Notes: a model not told the origin generated them from the sequence alone. DNA of 64,000 nucleotides from Rubrivivax gelatinosus (GCF_004340905.1 NZ_SLXD01000010.1:1-64000), one strand, 5' to 3'; positions 34,814 to 47,348 are shown, counted from the first letter of the stretch. Numbers and translations: made by a program.

Positions 34814-35134
34814 TCAGCTGCCCGCCGTCGGCGTGGGGGTGGGCGCGGGCGCCGGCGCGGCGGCCGCTGCCTCGGCCGGCTTGTCGGCCGGCTTGGCCGC
34901 GGCTTCGGCCGGCGCGCTCTCGGTCTTGGTGGCGGCGGTCTTGCCGGCATCGCCACCGCGGAAGTCGGTGACGTACCAGCCCGAGCCCTTCAACTGGAAA
35001 CCCGCGGCCGTGACCTGTTTCTGGAAGGCCTCGGCGCCGCACGCCGGGCAGACCGTCAGCAGAGGATCGGAGATCTTCTGCAGCACGTCCCGGGCGTGCC
35101 CGCAGGCAGCGCAGCGGTACGCATAGATCGGCAT
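34814..35134 (-). CDS. FmdB-type zinc ribbon protein
   Basis: 106 residues. MPIYAYRCAACGHARDVLQK and LTVCPACGAEAF provide two CxxC pairs (Cys 8, 11, 29, 32) of the FmdB/putative regulatory zinc ribbon. GSGWYVTDFRG is the usual second block. The last 40 residues are a low-complexity Ala/Pro/Lys tail (PAPAPTPTPTAGS). The family is named for a formamidase-operon regulator, but its function is not established. Confidence 0.92.
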   Translation of the reverse strand: MPIYAYRCAACGHARDVLQKISDPLLTVCPACGAEAFQKQVTAAGFQLKGSGWYVTDFRGGDAGKTAATKTESAPAEAAAKPADKPAEAAAAAPAPAPTPTPTAGS

Positions 35135-35202
35135 GGCTAAACCCTTGATTTGAAAAGCAAAGCGTTGATTCTAACGTCTCGGCACCGGGGCCTGGCCCGG
35201 CT

Positions 35203-36759
35203 TCAGCCGCCGGCCGCGTGCAGCATGACGCGCGTGACGACGAGCCCGACGACGAAGCCCACCAGCGCCCAGAGCACCGCCTGCAGCAGGCGGTTGGTGC
35301 GCCGCTGCTCGGACAGCAGCGCCAGCAGCACCGGAGAAGGCCCCGGATCGGGCGGCCGTTTGAGCGCCGCATGCACCAGGCGCGGCAGCTCCGGCACGAG
35401 CTGCGCGTAGTGCGGTGCCTCCTGCTGCAGCCGGTCGAGCAGGCCGCGCCAGCCGATCTGCTCGTTCATCCAGCGTTCGAGGAAGGGCTTGGCGGTGGTC
35501 CACAGGTCCAGATCCGGATCGAGCTGGCGCCCCAGACCCTCGATGTTGAGCAGCGTCTTCTGCAGCAGCACGAGCTGCGGCTGGATCTCGACGTTGAAAC
35601 GGCGCGAGGCCTGGAACAGCCGCATCAGCACCTGGCCGAGCGACAGGTCCTTCAGCGGCCGGTCGAAATGCGGCTCGCAGACCGCGCGGATCGCGCCTTC
35701 GAGCGCGTCGACCCGCGTGTTGGCCGGCACCCAGCCGCTCTCGACATGCAACTCGGCCACGCGTTTGTAATCGCGGCGGAAGAAAGCCAAGAAGTTGTAA
35801 GCCAGGTACTCCTTGTCGGTCTCCGTCAGCGTGCCGATGATCCCGAAGTCCAGCGCGATGTAGCGGCCGAAGGTCTCGTTCGCCAGGCTCACCTGGATGT
35901 TGCCCGGGTGCATGTCGGCGTGGAAGAAGCCGTCGCGGAAGACCTGGGTGAAGAAGATCGTGACACCGTCGCGCGCCAGCTTCTTGAAGTCGACACCGGC
36001 CTCGCGCAGGCGTTCGACCTGGCTGATCGGCACGCCGTACATGCGCTCCATGACGATGACCGAGGACGTGCAGTAGTCCCAGATCATCTCGGGCACCAGC
36101 AGCAGCTCCAGCCCGTCCATGTTGCGCCGCAGCTGGGCGGCGTTGCTGGCCTCGCGCACCAGGTCCAGCTCGTCGTGCAGGTAGACGTCGAACTCGGCGA
36201 CGACCTCGCGCGGGCGCAGCCGCTTGCCGTCGGCCGACGCTCGCTCGACCCAGCGCGCCAGCGTGTGCAGCAGCGTCAGGTCGTCGTCGATGACGTCGAG
36301 CATGCCCGGGCGCAGCACCTTGACGGCGACCTCGCGGCCGTCCTTGAGCGTCGCGAAGTGCACCTGCGCGATCGACGCGCTGGCCACCGGGTCGGTCTCG
36401 AAGTGGCTGAAGATGTCGTCGATGCCACGGCCGAAAGCCCGTTCGACCAGCGAGCGCGCGACCGCCGGCGGGAACGGCGGCACGCGATCCTGCAGCCGGG
36501 CCAGTTCGTCGGCGATGTCCAGCGGCAGCAGGTCGCGGCGCGTGGACAGCACCTGGCCGAACTTCACGAAGATCGGCCCCAGGCGCTCGAAGGCGCGGCG
36601 CAGGCGCACGCCGCGGGGCTCGTCCAGGCGGCGGCCGACGGTGACCAGGCGCACCAGCATGCGCACCCAGGGCTGGCGGAAGGCCGACAGCGCCACCTCG
36701 TCCAGGCCGAAACGCAGGACGGTGAAGACGATGAAGATCAGGCGGGCGACACGCCGCAT
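35203..36759 (-). CDS. ubiB: Ubiquinone biosynthesis accessory ATPase UbiB
   Basis: 518 residues, ABC1/ADCK-UbiB atypical kinase family. The KxGQ motif ([17 protein letters not shown]) is near residues 65-85, the Ala-rich loop in [16 protein letters not shown], the ATP lysine in [10 protein letters not shown], the catalytic-like HADMHPGN and the DFG-like ALDFGIIG. Two C-terminal membrane helices end the protein ([20 protein letters not shown]). UbiB is thought to help extract or present lipid intermediates of ubiquinone synthesis rather than phosphorylate protein. It follows ubiJ by 22 bases. Confidence 0.96.
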   Translation of the reverse strand: MRRVARLIFIVFTVLRFGLDEVALSAFRQPWVRMLVRLVTVGRRLDEPRGVRLRRAFERLGPIFVKFGQVLSTRRDLLPLDIADELARLQDRVPPFPPAVARSLVERAFGRGIDDIFSHFETDPVASASIAQVHFATLKDGREVAVKVLRPGMLDVIDDDLTLLHTLARWVERASADGKRLRPREVVAEFDVYLHDELDLVREASNAAQLRRNMDGLELLLVPEMIWDYCTSSVIVMERMYGVPISQVERLREAGVDFKKLARDGVTIFFTQVFRDGFFHADMHPGNIQVSLANETFGRYIALDFGIIGTLTETDKEYLAYNFLAFFRRDYKRVAELHVESGWVPANTRVDALEGAIRAVCEPHFDRPLKDLSLGQVLMRLFQASRRFNVEIQPQLVLLQKTLLNIEGLGRQLDPDLDLWTTAKPFLERWMNEQIGWRGLLDRLQQEAPHYAQLVPELPRLVHAALKRPPDPGPSPVLLALLSEQRRTNRLLQAVLWALVGFVVGLVVTRVMLHAAGG

Positions 36760-36781
36760 CGTGGATCCGGGAGACGGAAGT

Positions 36782-37300
36782 TCAGCGCGAACGCGGACGC
36801 GCGCGGCCCAGGCCCTGCACCGCCGTCCGCAGCGCGTGCGCGAGCGCCGACCCCAGGCGATGCAGCTGCTGCGCGACGACCGGGCCGAAGAAACGCTCGA
36901 GGTCGGCAGCGACGTCCCAGCGCAGGTTCTGCATCAGCCAGTTGACGTCACCGGCGAGCTGGGCGTCGCCGTCGATGGCCACCGGCGGCAGCTCGCCGCC
37001 GAGCGAACGCGCCAGCAGCAGCGCCGGGTTGGCGGCATCGACACGCAGCGCGAGGTCGCAGGAGGCGGGGCGGTCCAGGCCGCACCATTCGAGCAACCCG
37101 GCGGGCGTGATGCGGAAGGCGAGCACCGGCGGGGGCGGCAGCAGCGACGGCCAGGCGCTGGCCGCCAGCTCGAGCGTGCGGCCGGCGTGCGGCTTGAGGC
37201 GATCGGTGGCGACCGATTCACTGGACAGCACGTGGTTGATGACCAGCGTCAGCCGTTCCAGCACGGCCGGAGCGAGCAGGCTGTTGAGGGTTTGCAGCAT
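36782..37300 (-). CDS. ubiJ: Ubiquinone biosynthesis accessory factor UbiJ (SCP2-like)
   Basis: 172 residues with a sterol-carrier-protein-2-like N-terminal domain ([38 protein letters not shown]) and a C-terminal helical region ([20 protein letters not shown]). UbiJ binds ubiquinone intermediates and scaffolds the hydroxylase complex. The ubiJ-ubiB order agrees with the pathway. ubiE, often just upstream, is not in the window; the EPS locus begins there on the other strand. Confidence 0.9.
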   Translation of the reverse strand: MLQTLNSLLAPAVLERLTLVINHVLSSESVATDRLKPHAGRTLELAASAWPSLLPPPPVLAFRITPAGLLEWCGLDRPASCDLALRVDAANPALLLARSLGGELPPVAIDGDAQLAGDVNWLMQNLRWDVAADLERFFGPVVAQQLHRLGSALAHALRTAVQGLGRARPRSR

Positions 37301-37306
37301 CGTCGC

Positions 37307-37312
37307 ATTGTA
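37307..37312 (-). promoter_or_regulatory. Candidate -10 box for ubiJ-ubiB
   Basis: Minus strand GCTGCCTACAATGCGACG contains TACAAT six bases before the ubiJ ATG. It is the same 13-base context seen at the tolB start. A start this close would give a leaderless or nearly leaderless mRNA. No convincing -35. Confidence 0.35.
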
Positions 37313-37454
37313 GGCAGCGGCCACCCGGCACCGATCTTGCGCCGTTGCAGCTTGCGACGCGTATTGGCGGCCGGGCCGGGTAAAAGATGCCGGTCTGGGC
37401 CTTCGTGCCCGTCGCCTGGCCCCCTTTTCGACGGCAAGGCCTTCCGGCCCACGA

Positions 37455-38849
<1,395 letters not shown>

Positions 38850-38878
38850 GCCGCCCGCCGACCCTTCCGGAGACGACC

Positions 38879-40090
38879 ATGGCCCCACACCGCCTGCTGC
38901 CGCTCGCGTTCGCCTTCGCCGCCTGCGCGGCCGGCGCCGAGACCAGCCCGTACTACCTGGGCGTCGCGCAGAGCCTGACGCACGACTCGAACCTGCTGCG
39001 CACGCGCGACGGCGAGGCGCCACCCGACGGCCGCAGCCGCAGCGACACCGTCTCGAACACCTCGCTGGTCGCCGGCATCGACCAGCCGATCAGCCGCCAG
39101 CGGCTGCACGGCAGTGCCACCGTCAGCGCCACGCGCTATCGCGACAACGACGACTTCGACGGCACCACCTACGCGCTGGACCTGGGGCTGGACTGGGAAA
39201 CCGCGGGCCGGCTCTCGGGCGAACTGAGCACCCAGGCGGCGCGCACGCTGCGCCAGGACGTGCGCACCGCCGAAGGCGACGCGCTCTCGCAGGCGAACTA
39301 CGAGAACTCCCGCCAGGCCGACTTCGTCGCCCGGCTCGGCAGCGTCACGCCGCTGACCTTCGAGCTCGGTGCCGGCGTCAAGGCCGTCGACTACTCGGCC
39401 GACTCGATGGCCTTCCGCGAGTACCGCCAGCGCCACGCGCTGGCCGGCCTGCGCTGGCGCCCGGGCGGCAGCACGAGCTTCGGCCTGGGCGTGCGGCGCA
39501 CGCACAGCGAGTATCCGCACCTGTTCGCCGGCCTGCTGGCCGACCCCGAGGACCGCCGCGACCGCGACGCCGTCGACTTCAGCATCGGCTGGGCGCCGGG
39601 CGGCAGCAGCAGCCTGGATCTGCGTCTGAGCCGGGCGCGCACGCGCCACGAAGTGCTGGACTATCGCGACTTCAGCGCCACGTCGGGGGCGCTGGTGTGG
39701 AAGTGGGATCCCGGCGGGCGCACGCGCATGGACCTGCGCCTGGCGCGCGACGAGGGGCAGGACTCCGAGGTCCAGACCTCGGTCTTCAGCCGCACGACGG
39801 ACTCGCTGCGGCTGCAGGTGCAGCACGAGCTGACCGGCAAGGTCGCGCTCGACGCCCGCGTGCTGCTGTTCCGGCGCACGCTGCGCGGCTCGCCGCTGGC
39901 CATCGACGTGGCCGAGGGCCGCGACAGCGGCAGCCACGTCGGCCTGGGCGCCCGCTGGCAGGCCACGCGCGGCCTGACGCTGGCCTGCGACGCCAGCCGG
40001 GAGCGCCGCGGCAGCAACTCCGACGCGCGCCTGAGCAGCGCCTACCATGCGACGGTGCTGGGTTGCTCGGCGCAACTCGTGCTGCAATAA
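38879..40090 (+). CDS. EPS-locus outer-membrane beta-barrel protein (EpsL-like)
   Basis: 403 residues. ATG 38879 starts a signal peptide ending CAAGAE. The rest is made of alternating hydrophobic/polar strands rich in R, D and S (for example LDLGLDWETAGRLSGELST), consistent with an outer-membrane barrel, and it ends VLGCSAQLVLQ. It matches the EpsL-type proteins of exosortase-linked eps loci. It lies 29 bases after the phosphotransferase gene. A role as export pore or anchor for the polymer is inferred. Confidence 0.8.
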   Translation: MAPHRLLPLAFAFAACAAGAETSPYYLGVAQSLTHDSNLLRTRDGEAPPDGRSRSDTVSNTSLVAGIDQPISRQRLHGSATVSATRYRDNDDFDGTTYALDLGLDWETAGRLSGELSTQAARTLRQDVRTAEGDALSQANYENSRQADFVARLGSVTPLTFELGAGVKAVDYSADSMAFREYRQRHALAGLRWRPGGSTSFGLGVRRTHSEYPHLFAGLLADPEDRRDRDAVDFSIGWAPGGSSSLDLRLSRARTRHEVLDYRDFSATSGALVWKWDPGGRTRMDLRLARDEGQDSEVQTSVFSRTTDSLRLQVQHELTGKVALDARVLLFRRTLRGSPLAIDVAEGRDSGSHVGLGARWQATRGLTLACDASRERRGSNSDARLSSAYHATVLGCSAQLVLQ

Positions 40091-40093
40091 GCC

Positions 40094-41110
40094 ATGGCAA
40101 CCATCCTCCTCACCGGTGCGACCGGCTACATCGCCTCGCACACCTGGCTGGCCCTGCAGGCCGCGGGCTTCGACGTCGTCGGCGTCGACGACTTCTCCAA
40201 CAGCTCGCCGGTCGTGCTCGAACGGCTGCACGAGATCGGCGGCAGGCCGCCAGTCTTCGAGCGCGCCGACGTCTGCGACGCCGAGGCGGTGGACACCCTC
40301 TTCCGCCGCCACCGCATCGACGCCACGGTGCACTTCGCGGCCTTCAAGGCGGTCGGCGAGTCGACAGCCAAGCCGCTGGAGTACTACGCCAACAACATCG
40401 GCGGCCTGCTGACCGTCTGCCGGGCGATGCGCCGCCACGGCAGTTCGCGCTTCGTCTTCAGCTCCAGCGCCACCGTCTACGGCGATCCCGAGTCGCTGCC
40501 GATCCGCGAGGACTCGCGGCTCACCGCGACCAACCCCTACGGCCAGACCAAGCTGATCGGCGAGCAGATCCTGCGCGACCTCGGCGCCGCCGACCCGTCC
40601 TGGCAGACCGCCTGCCTGCGCTACTTCAACCCGGTCGGCGCGCACGAGAGCGGGCGCATCGGCGAGGACCCGCGCGGCATCCCGAACAACCTGATGCCCT
40701 ACGTGACGCAGGTCGCCGTCGGCCGGCGCGAGGCGCTGCAGGTCTTCGGCGACGACTACCCGACGCCCGACGGCACCGGGGTGCGCGACTACATCCACGT
40801 CTGCGACCTCGCCGAAGGCCATGTCGCGGCGCTGCGCCGGCTGCTGGAGACGACGGGCTCGTTCACCGTGAACCTGGGCACCGGCCGGGGCTACTCGGTG
40901 CTCGAAGTGGTCGCCGCGTTCGCTCGCGCCAGCGGCCGTGCGATACCCTATCGGGTGGTGCCGCGCCGGCCCGGCGACGTGGCGGCCTGCTACGCAGACC
41001 CCTCGCTCGCCCGTGACCTGCTCGGCTGGGAGGCCCGCCACGGCCTGGACCGCATGTGTGCGGACAGCTGGCGCTGGCAACAGAACAATCCTCGGGGTTT
41101 CGAAGCATGA
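40094..41110 (+). CDS. galE: UDP-glucose 4-epimerase
   Basis: 338 residues, extended short-chain dehydrogenase. NAD-binding TGATGYIASHTW, then DDFSNSSP, HFAAFKAVGES, the catalytic FSSSATVYG and Y-x-x-x-K (NPYGQTK), and the substrate-binding FNPVGAHESGRIGEDP. The third glycine of GxxGxxG is A14, a conservative change tolerated in some relatives. It interconverts UDP-glucose and UDP-galactose for the polymer. Its stop overlaps the manC start (ATGA). Confidence 0.95.
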   Translation: MATILLTGATGYIASHTWLALQAAGFDVVGVDDFSNSSPVVLERLHEIGGRPPVFERADVCDAEAVDTLFRRHRIDATVHFAAFKAVGESTAKPLEYYANNIGGLLTVCRAMRRHGSSRFVFSSSATVYGDPESLPIREDSRLTATNPYGQTKLIGEQILRDLGAADPSWQTACLRYFNPVGAHESGRIGEDPRGIPNNLMPYVTQVAVGRREALQVFGDDYPTPDGTGVRDYIHVCDLAEGHVAALRRLLETTGSFTVNLGTGRGYSVLEVVAAFARASGRAIPYRVVPRRPGDVAACYADPSLARDLLGWEARHGLDRMCADSWRWQQNNPRGFEA

Positions 41111-42549
41111 GCATCTCCGTCCAGCCGGTCGTCATGGCCGGCGGCTCGGGCACGCGGCTGTGGCCGCTGTCGCGCGCCGGTTATCCGAAGCAGTTCCTCG
41201 TCCTGTCGGGCGCCACCAGCCTGTTCCAGCAGGCGGTCGCACGGCTGCAGGCGCTGGGCCAGGGCGGCATCAAGGCCTCGGCGCCGCTGGTCGTCGGCAA
41301 CGAGGAACATCGGTTCCTGGTGCTCGACCAGCTGCGTGAACTCGGCCTCGATCCGGCGGCCGTGCTGCTGGAGCCGACCGGCCGCAACACCGCCCCGGCG
41401 CTGACGCTGGCGGCGCTGCAGGCGCTCGAAGGCGGCGCCGACCCGGTGCTCGTCGTCACCCCGGCCGACCAGACGCTGGCCGACGAAGCCGCTTTCGCCG
41501 CCGCGATGGGCAGCGCGATCGAGGTCGCGGCGCAGGGCGCGATCGTCATCCTCGGCATCACGCCCGACCGGCCCGAGACCGGCTACGGCTACATCCGAAC
41601 CGAACGCAGCACCGGCGCGCGTGTCGTCGCGCAGTTCGTCGAGAAGCCCGACGCCGGGACCGCGGCACGCTACCTCGCCGACGGCGGCTACTTCTGGAAC
41701 GCCGGCATGTTCGTGCTCAAGGCCAGCGTCTGGATGGCGGCGCTGGAGCGCTGGCGGCCGGACATCGCAGCGGCCTGCCGCGCCGCCTGGGCGGCACGCA
41801 GCGCCGACCAGCGCTTCGTGCGCCCAGGCAAGGCCGAGTTCGCCACCGTGCCGGCCGAGTCGGTGGACTACGCGGTGATGGAGAAGTGCCCCGGCAGCGG
41901 CCAGGACATCCGCATGGTCGAGCTCGACGCCGGCTGGAACGACCTCGGCGCCTGGGAAGCCGTCTGGCAGGTCGCGGCCAAGGACGAACACGGCAACGCC
42001 GCCGTCGGCGACGCGATCGTGCGCGACAGCCGCGGCACGCTGGTGCACGCCACCAGCCGGCTCGTCGGCGCCGTCGGCCTGGACAACGTCGTCATCGTCG
42101 AGACCCCCGACGCGGTGCTGGTGGCCGACCGCGAACGCAGCCAGGAGGTCAAGCAGATCGTGTCGCAGCTGGGCAGCCAGTGCCGCGGCGAGCACACGCT
42201 GCACCGCAAGGTGCACCGCCCCTGGGGCTGGTACGACAGCATCGACTCGGGGCCGCGCCACCAGGTCAAGCGCATCATGGTCAAGCCGGGTGCGTCCCTG
42301 AGCCTGCAGATGCACCACCACCGCGCCGAGCACTGGATCGTCGTCAGCGGCACCGCCGAGGTGACGGTGGGCGAGAAGGTCATCCTGCTGAGCGAGAACC
42401 AGAGCACCTACATCCCGCTGGGCGAGACGCACCGGCTGCGCAACCCCGGCAAGCTGCCGCTGGAGATCATCGAGGTGCAGTCCGGCAGCTACCTCGGAGA
42501 GGACGACATCGTGCGCTTCGAGGACACCTACGGGCGCACCGCCGGCTGA
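41107..42549 (+). CDS. manC: Mannose-1-phosphate guanylyltransferase / mannose-6-phosphate isomerase
   Basis: 480 residues, bifunctional AlgA/ManC type. The N-terminal nucleotidyltransferase has MAGGSGTRLWPLSR and FVEKPDAGTAARYL; the C-terminal cupin has RPWGWYDSIDSG and LQMHHHRAEHWIVVSGTA with the metal-binding histidines. It makes GDP-mannose, a precursor of mannose, fucose or rhamnose residues. ATG 41107 is coupled to galE. The polymer therefore probably contains a GDP-sugar-derived residue. Confidence 0.95.
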   Translation: MSISVQPVVMAGGSGTRLWPLSRAGYPKQFLVLSGATSLFQQAVARLQALGQGGIKASAPLVVGNEEHRFLVLDQLRELGLDPAAVLLEPTGRNTAPALTLAALQALEGGADPVLVVTPADQTLADEAAFAAAMGSAIEVAAQGAIVILGITPDRPETGYGYIRTERSTGARVVAQFVEKPDAGTAARYLADGGYFWNAGMFVLKASVWMAALERWRPDIAAACRAAWAARSADQRFVRPGKAEFATVPAESVDYAVMEKCPGSGQDIRMVELDAGWNDLGAWEAVWQVAAKDEHGNAAVGDAIVRDSRGTLVHATSRLVGAVGLDNVVIVETPDAVLVADRERSQEVKQIVSQLGSQCRGEHTLHRKVHRPWGWYDSIDSGPRHQVKRIMVKPGASLSLQMHHHRAEHWIVVSGTAEVTVGEKVILLSENQSTYIPLGETHRLRNPGKLPLEIIEVQSGSYLGEDDIVRFEDTYGRTAG

Positions 42550-42591
42550 TCCGGCATGGGCCCGGCACCGCGCCGGGCCCGACGGCCGGGG

Positions 42592-43920
42592 TCAGGCCCC
42601 GGCGCGGCCGATCGCGCGGTACTCGAAACCGAGCGACTTCATGTAGGCCGGGTCGTAGAGGTTGCGGCCGTCGAAGATCACCGGCTGCTTGAGCGCCGCC
42701 TTGATGCCGTCGAAGTCGGGGTTGCGGAACTCCTTCCACTCGGTGACGACGACCAGCGCGTCGGCACCGGCCAGCGCCTCGGCCTGCGTGGTGACGAACT
42801 CGATGCCCTGCAGGCCGTCCATCACGCGGCGCGCCTCGTCCATCGCCACCGGGTCGTAGGCGCGCACACGCGCGCCGCGCGCCAGCAGCGCCTCGACGAT
42901 GACGCGGCTGGGCGCCTCGCGCATGTCGTCGGTGTTGGGCTTGAAAGCCAGGCCCCAGAGCGCGAAGCTGCGGCCGGCGAGGTCCTCGCCGTAGCGCGCG
43001 ACGATCTTGTCGACCAGCACCAGCTTCTGGCGGTCGTTGACCGACTCCACGGCCTCGAGCACCTCCAGCCGCATGCCGTTCTCGCGCCCGGTGTGGATCA
43101 GCGCCTTCACGTCCTTGGGGAAGCAGCTGCCGCCGTAGCCGGTGCCGGCGTAGAGGAAGTGGGTGCCGATGCGCGGGTCGCTGCCGATGCCCTTGCGCAC
43201 GCTCTCGATGTCGGCGCCGACCTTCTCGGCCAGGCGCGAGAGCTCGTTCATGAAGCTGATGCGCGTGGCCAGCATCGCGTTGGCGGCGTACTTGGTGAAC
43301 TCGGCGCTCGGCAGGTCCATCACCAGCAGGCGGTCGTGGTTGCGCATGAACGGCGTGTACAGCGCGCGCATCAGCAGCACCGCACGTTCGTCGTCGGCGC
43401 CGACGACGATGCGGTCCGGGCGCATGCAGTCCTCGACCGCCGCGCCTTCCTTCAGGAACTCGGGGTTGGAGACGACCGAGAACTCGATGTCGACGCCGCG
43501 CTCGGCGAGCACCTCGCGCACCGCGTCGCGCACCTTGGCGGCGGTGCCCACCGGCACCGTGCTCTTGTCGACGATGACCTTGTGGTCGGTCATGTGGCGG
43601 CCGATGTTGCGCGCCGCGGCGAGCACGTACTGCAGGTCGGCCGAGCCGTCCTCGTCGGGCGGCGTGCCGACACCGATGAACTGCAGCGTGCCGTGCGCCA
43701 CGGCGCTCGGGATGTCGGTCGTGAACTGGAGCCGGCCGGCGGCGACGTTGCGGCGCACGATCTCCTCGAGCCCGGGCTCGTGGATCGGGATCCCGCCCTC
43801 GTTGAGGATGCGGATCTTGCGTTCGTCGACATCGAGGCAGACGACGTGGTTGCCCATCTCGGACAGGCAGGCGCCTGTGACGAGGCCGACATAACCGGTA
43901 CCGACGACGGTGACTTTCAC
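42592..43920 (-). CDS. ugd: UDP-glucose 6-dehydrogenase
   Basis: 442 residues. NAD-binding [17 protein letters not shown], then [28 protein letters not shown], the catalytic-cysteine motif [12 protein letters not shown] and [13 protein letters not shown]. It oxidises UDP-glucose twice to UDP-glucuronate, which would make the polymer acidic. GTG 43920 is preceded by AGGAG. It is on the opposite strand from its neighbours, so it has its own promoter, in the 178 bases before the glycoside hydrolase gene. Confidence 0.96.
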   Translation of the reverse strand: MKVTVVGTGYVGLVTGACLSEMGNHVVCLDVDERKIRILNEGGIPIHEPGLEEIVRRNVAAGRLQFTTDIPSAVAHGTLQFIGVGTPPDEDGSADLQYVLAAARNIGRHMTDHKVIVDKSTVPVGTAAKVRDAVREVLAERGVDIEFSVVSNPEFLKEGAAVEDCMRPDRIVVGADDERAVLLMRALYTPFMRNHDRLLVMDLPSAEFTKYAANAMLATRISFMNELSRLAEKVGADIESVRKGIGSDPRIGTHFLYAGTGYGGSCFPKDVKALIHTGRENGMRLEVLEAVESVNDRQKLVLVDKIVARYGEDLAGRSFALWGLAFKPNTDDMREAPSRVIVEALLARGARVRAYDPVAMDEARRVMDGLQGIEFVTTQAEALAGADALVVVTEWKEFRNPDFDGIKAALKQPVIFDGRNLYDPAYMKSLGFEYRAIGRAGA

Positions 43921-44098
43921 TCCGGGCTCCTGGGATCTTTCGCGGCCGCGATTATGGTCGCCGCGCCGGTCGCAGGCTTGCGCCGACACCGACTTTGCGC
44001 ACGGATGACGCCAGGCCGGACAGGTCGTCACACGGCACCGGGGCGACGGCCCGATAGTCCGGCTCGCGGCGCCTTCGCGCCCGTGGAGGACGTGCCCG

Positions 44099-46312
44099 AT
44101 GCCCTTGCCCCCTTCGCGACGGCCGCGCGCCGCAGCCGGCCTGTTGCTCTGGCTGGCCGCCTGGGGCGCCTGCGCCCAGGACGACTGGCCGGCGCTTCGC
44201 GACGTCGACCTGCAGGTGCGCGCCGGCAGCGCGCTGGACTTCAGCGCCCTGGTTCGCGAGGGCCCGGCCGGCCGCGACGGCTGGGTGCGCGCCGATGCCC
44301 AGGGGCGCCTGCGCTTCGAGCGCGTCGAGGAGCCTCAGCGTTTCCTCTGCGCGTCGATGGTGTTCAACCCCGACAACGGCGGCGTGCCCGACAAGGACGA
44401 GGCGCGCGCGCTGGCCGCGCAACTCAGGCGCACCGGCTACAACCTGGTGCGGCTGCACTACGTCGACGCCCATCTGATGACGCGGCGCACGCGCGACTTC
44501 GACTTCGATCCGGAGCAGTTCGACCGTCTGCAGTACCTGATGTCCGAGCTGAAGGCCGCCGGCATCTACTGGCTGGTCGACGGCCTGACCTCGAACAACG
44601 CCGCCTACGGCGACGCGCCGGCCAACCGCTACCAGTCGCGCCACCACGCCAAGTGGGACGTGCTGACCGGCGACGCCGGCTTCGAGCACTGGGCCACGGT
44701 CGTCGACCGCCTGTGGGGCGTGCGCAACCGCTACACCGGCACCGTGCCGCTGGCCGACCCGGCGATGCTCGGCGTCATCCTCGTCAACGAGGGCGAGGCC
44801 GACTTCATGGCCGCGGCCGAGCGGCGCGCGCGCTACCCCGAGGCACTGCAGCCCGCGTTTCGCACCTGGCTGCGCGAGCGTTACGGCAGCGACACCGGAT
44901 TGCGCCGGGCCTGGGGCGCACAAGCCGGCCCGGCGGAATCGCTCGACGCGGGCATCGAGATGCCGGCCGACGCGCGCGGCGCCGGTGCCCGTGCGCGCGA
45001 CTTCGCGCGCTTCATCACCGAACTGCAGCAGCGGGCCTTCCGCCGCATGGACGAACACGTGCGCGAGCGCGGCTTCAAGGGCCTGACGACCGGCTACGAC
45101 AGCTGGAGTTTCTACGGCGGCGATCTCACGCGCCAGGCGCTGGCGACGATCGACATGCACGCCTACCAGGGCGTTCCGACGCGCCACGGTCAGGCCGGCT
45201 CGCAGCTTCGGCAGGACAGCCTGTTCGACAACGGGGCGCGCATGGTGCGTTCGCTGGCGGTCGCGCGCCAGTGGGGCAAACCGATGATCGTCTCCGAATA
45301 CGGCCAGCCGTTCTGGAACCGGCACCGCCATGAAGCGGCCGCGCTCGTGCCGGCCGTGGCGGCGCACCAGGGCTGGAGCGCGCTGTGCCAGTTCGGGGAG
45401 ACGCCGATCCAGCCGCGCTACGAGGCTTCGCGCTTCTCGCGCCGCAGCGCGATCTATCCGTTCGGCATCGGCGCCGACCCGGTCGCCCGCGCCGGCGAGA
45501 GGCTGGCCGCGCTGCTGTACCGGCGCGGCGACGTCTCCGCCTCGGCGCACCGCGTGCGGCTGCGCCTGGACGCCGAGGCGGTGTTCGAACGCGGCCTGTG
45601 GCGCCAGCAGGTGCCCGAAGCCTTGAGCAGCCTGGCGCTGGTGGCGCCCATCGGGCTGGACTTCGGCAGCCCGGCGCGTGCCGCGGCCGGAGAACTGACG
45701 CTGCCGCTGGCCGTCGGCGAACGCGCGGCGGACGATGCCGGGGCACTGCGAGACCCGCTGGGCGCGCTGCGCCGCGCCGGCGTCGTCGCGCCGGACAACG
45801 CCTCGCGCCCGCCGTCCCGCGTCTTCGAGAGCGATACCGGCGAACTGCGCTTTGACGCGCCGGCGCGCCGCATCGTCGTGAACACGCCGCGCAGCGCCGC
45901 CGTGGTGCTCGACGGCGGTTCGGCGAGGGCCGGGGCGCTCGAGGTCCGCGACGCCAGCGCGCCGGCACTGTTCGCCGCCGCGTCGCTGGACGGCCAGCCG
46001 ATCGTGCGCAGCCGCCGGCTGCTGCTGTGGGCCGTGACCGACGCCCTGAACACCGGCATGCGCTTCAGCGACGCGCAGCGCACGACGCTGCAGGCGATCG
46101 GCAGCTTCCCGCCGCGCGTGCAGCCGGTGGCCGCGACGCTGCGCCTGCACGGGCTGGCAGCCGCCGGCCTGAAGGCCTGGCCCCTGGGCCTGGACGGCCA
46201 GCGCCGCACGGCGCTGCCGCTGCGCGGCGTCGACGGCGGGGTCGAACTCTCCATCGACACCGCGCGCCTGCCCGAGGGCCCGGCGCTGTTCTTCGAGATC
46301 GCCGCCGAGTGA
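44099..46312 (+). CDS. Secreted clan GH-A glycoside hydrolase, family uncertain
   Basis: 737 residues with a signal peptide ending at about residue 26 (WGACAQ). A TIM-barrel region (about 80-480) carries [12 protein letters not shown], the acid/base pair N230-E231 in ILVNEGEAD, and the likely nucleophile E400 in [13 protein letters not shown], the clan A pattern of GH5-like and GH42/GH39-like enzymes. A beta-sandwich-like C-terminal part (about 520-737) follows. The region [15 protein letters not shown] before the barrel looks like a CBM or barrel entry. It sits alone between two minus-strand genes inside the EPS locus, so I infer that it cuts or remodels the locus polymer. Confidence 0.8.
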   Translation: MPLPPSRRPRAAAGLLLWLAAWGACAQDDWPALRDVDLQVRAGSALDFSALVREGPAGRDGWVRADAQGRLRFERVEEPQRFLCASMVFNPDNGGVPDKDEARALAAQLRRTGYNLVRLHYVDAHLMTRRTRDFDFDPEQFDRLQYLMSELKAAGIYWLVDGLTSNNAAYGDAPANRYQSRHHAKWDVLTGDAGFEHWATVVDRLWGVRNRYTGTVPLADPAMLGVILVNEGEADFMAAAERRARYPEALQPAFRTWLRERYGSDTGLRRAWGAQAGPAESLDAGIEMPADARGAGARARDFARFITELQQRAFRRMDEHVRERGFKGLTTGYDSWSFYGGDLTRQALATIDMHAYQGVPTRHGQAGSQLRQDSLFDNGARMVRSLAVARQWGKPMIVSEYGQPFWNRHRHEAAALVPAVAAHQGWSALCQFGETPIQPRYEASRFSRRSAIYPFGIGADPVARAGERLAALLYRRGDVSASAHRVRLRLDAEAVFERGLWRQQVPEALSSLALVAPIGLDFGSPARAAAGELTLPLAVGERAADDAGALRDPLGALRRAGVVAPDNASRPPSRVFESDTGELRFDAPARRIVVNTPRSAAVVLDGGSARAGALEVRDASAPALFAAASLDGQPIVRSRRLLLWAVTDALNTGMRFSDAQRTTLQAIGSFPPRVQPVAATLRLHGLAAAGLKAWPLGLDGQRRTALPLRGVDGGVELSIDTARLPEGPALFFEIAAE

Positions 46313-46313
46313 G

Positions 46314-47348
46314 TCAGGCCGCGCGTGGCGCCGCGGGCGGCGTCACGTCGGCGCCATAGCCCATGCGCAGCATCGTGCGCCCGGCGTGCTGCATGAAGAA
46401 CTCCAGCTGCGAGGCCGACAGCTCGCGCCGCCAGCGCTCGTCCAGCCGCAGCTCGTGGCGCGGGCGGAAGCGGATGTCGTTGCCGTTGACGTTGTGGTGC
46501 GGCGCGGAGAACTCCAGCGCCGAGGGCTCGAACGGCTCGCCAAGAAAGCCGCAGACGCGGGACATCGTCTCCTGCGGCCGCGTCACGAGGTCCTCGTAGC
46601 GCACCGTGAGCAGCTGCCCGGGCCCGACGTAGCGCTCGAACAGCGGCAGCGCCCGGTCGTAGTGGTGCTGCCAGGCGTGCAACGCCGCACGCGGCGCGAA
46701 GCCGTGGCGCAGGAAGCTGGCGTAGACGGCGCGGCCGTCGCGCACGAGATTGATGACCCGGCAGCGTGCCCCCAGCAGCCGGGCGTGGTCGACGGCCACC
46801 AGGTACGGCTTGGACGAGTTCACCAGCACGCGCTTGCCGCTGCATTCGGCGACGTCGTCGTACAGCTCGAGCGTCTGCTCCAGGCCGCGGCGGTACACCG
46901 GCTCGGCCAGGCCGAGTGCCGGAACGCCGGCACGCAGCTGCAGCCAGCGCCAGCCGTGGCTGGCCGCCCGCGCCAGGCGGAACGCCCGGCTCGCGTGCTG
47001 GGAGTGCGCCATCCAGCCCAGCCGGATGTCCCCGGGCGGGCGGCCGTGGCGCTGCGACCAGCGTGCCAGCACGCGCGACCACAGCGGGCACTCCAGCAGC
47101 GACGCGCCGCAGGTGCAGGGCGAGCCCAGCGCGATCTCCCCGGGCATCACCATCAGCTCGCCGAGCGACTCGGCGTAGCTCAGGTTGCCGATCATCATGT
47201 CCAGCAGCGTGGAGCCGGAATGCCCGGCCGAACTGATGAAGACCACGGTCGGAGCGTCAGCGCTCTGCAACTTCTGTGGCCTGGTTTGAGCCGGGGCATG
47301 CGGGCGGGCGTTGTCGGGGCGCGCGGGCGTGCTCGCGGGATATGCCAT
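46314..47348 (-). CDS. Sulfotransferase (Sulfotransfer_3-like)
   Basis: 344 residues. The PAPS 5'-phosphosulfate loop SSAGHSGSTLLD lies at about 39-50, and the 3'-phosphate-binding segment VINLVRDGRAVYASFLRHG at about 205-225. CTCGASLLECPLW and ETMSRVCGFLGEPF are further family blocks. ATG 47348 is preceded by AGGAG. It has no signal peptide and would act in the cytoplasm on a nucleotide or lipid-linked sugar, or on a repeat unit. Placement in the EPS locus suggests a sulfated polymer. PAPS-making genes are not in the window. Confidence 0.85.
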   Translation of the reverse strand: MAYPASTPARPDNARPHAPAQTRPQKLQSADAPTVVFISSAGHSGSTLLDMMIGNLSYAESLGELMVMPGEIALGSPCTCGASLLECPLWSRVLARWSQRHGRPPGDIRLGWMAHSQHASRAFRLARAASHGWRWLQLRAGVPALGLAEPVYRRGLEQTLELYDDVAECSGKRVLVNSSKPYLVAVDHARLLGARCRVINLVRDGRAVYASFLRHGFAPRAALHAWQHHYDRALPLFERYVGPGQLLTVRYEDLVTRPQETMSRVCGFLGEPFEPSALEFSAPHHNVNGNDIRFRPRHELRLDERWRRELSASQLEFFMQHAGRTMLRMGYGADVTPPAAPRAA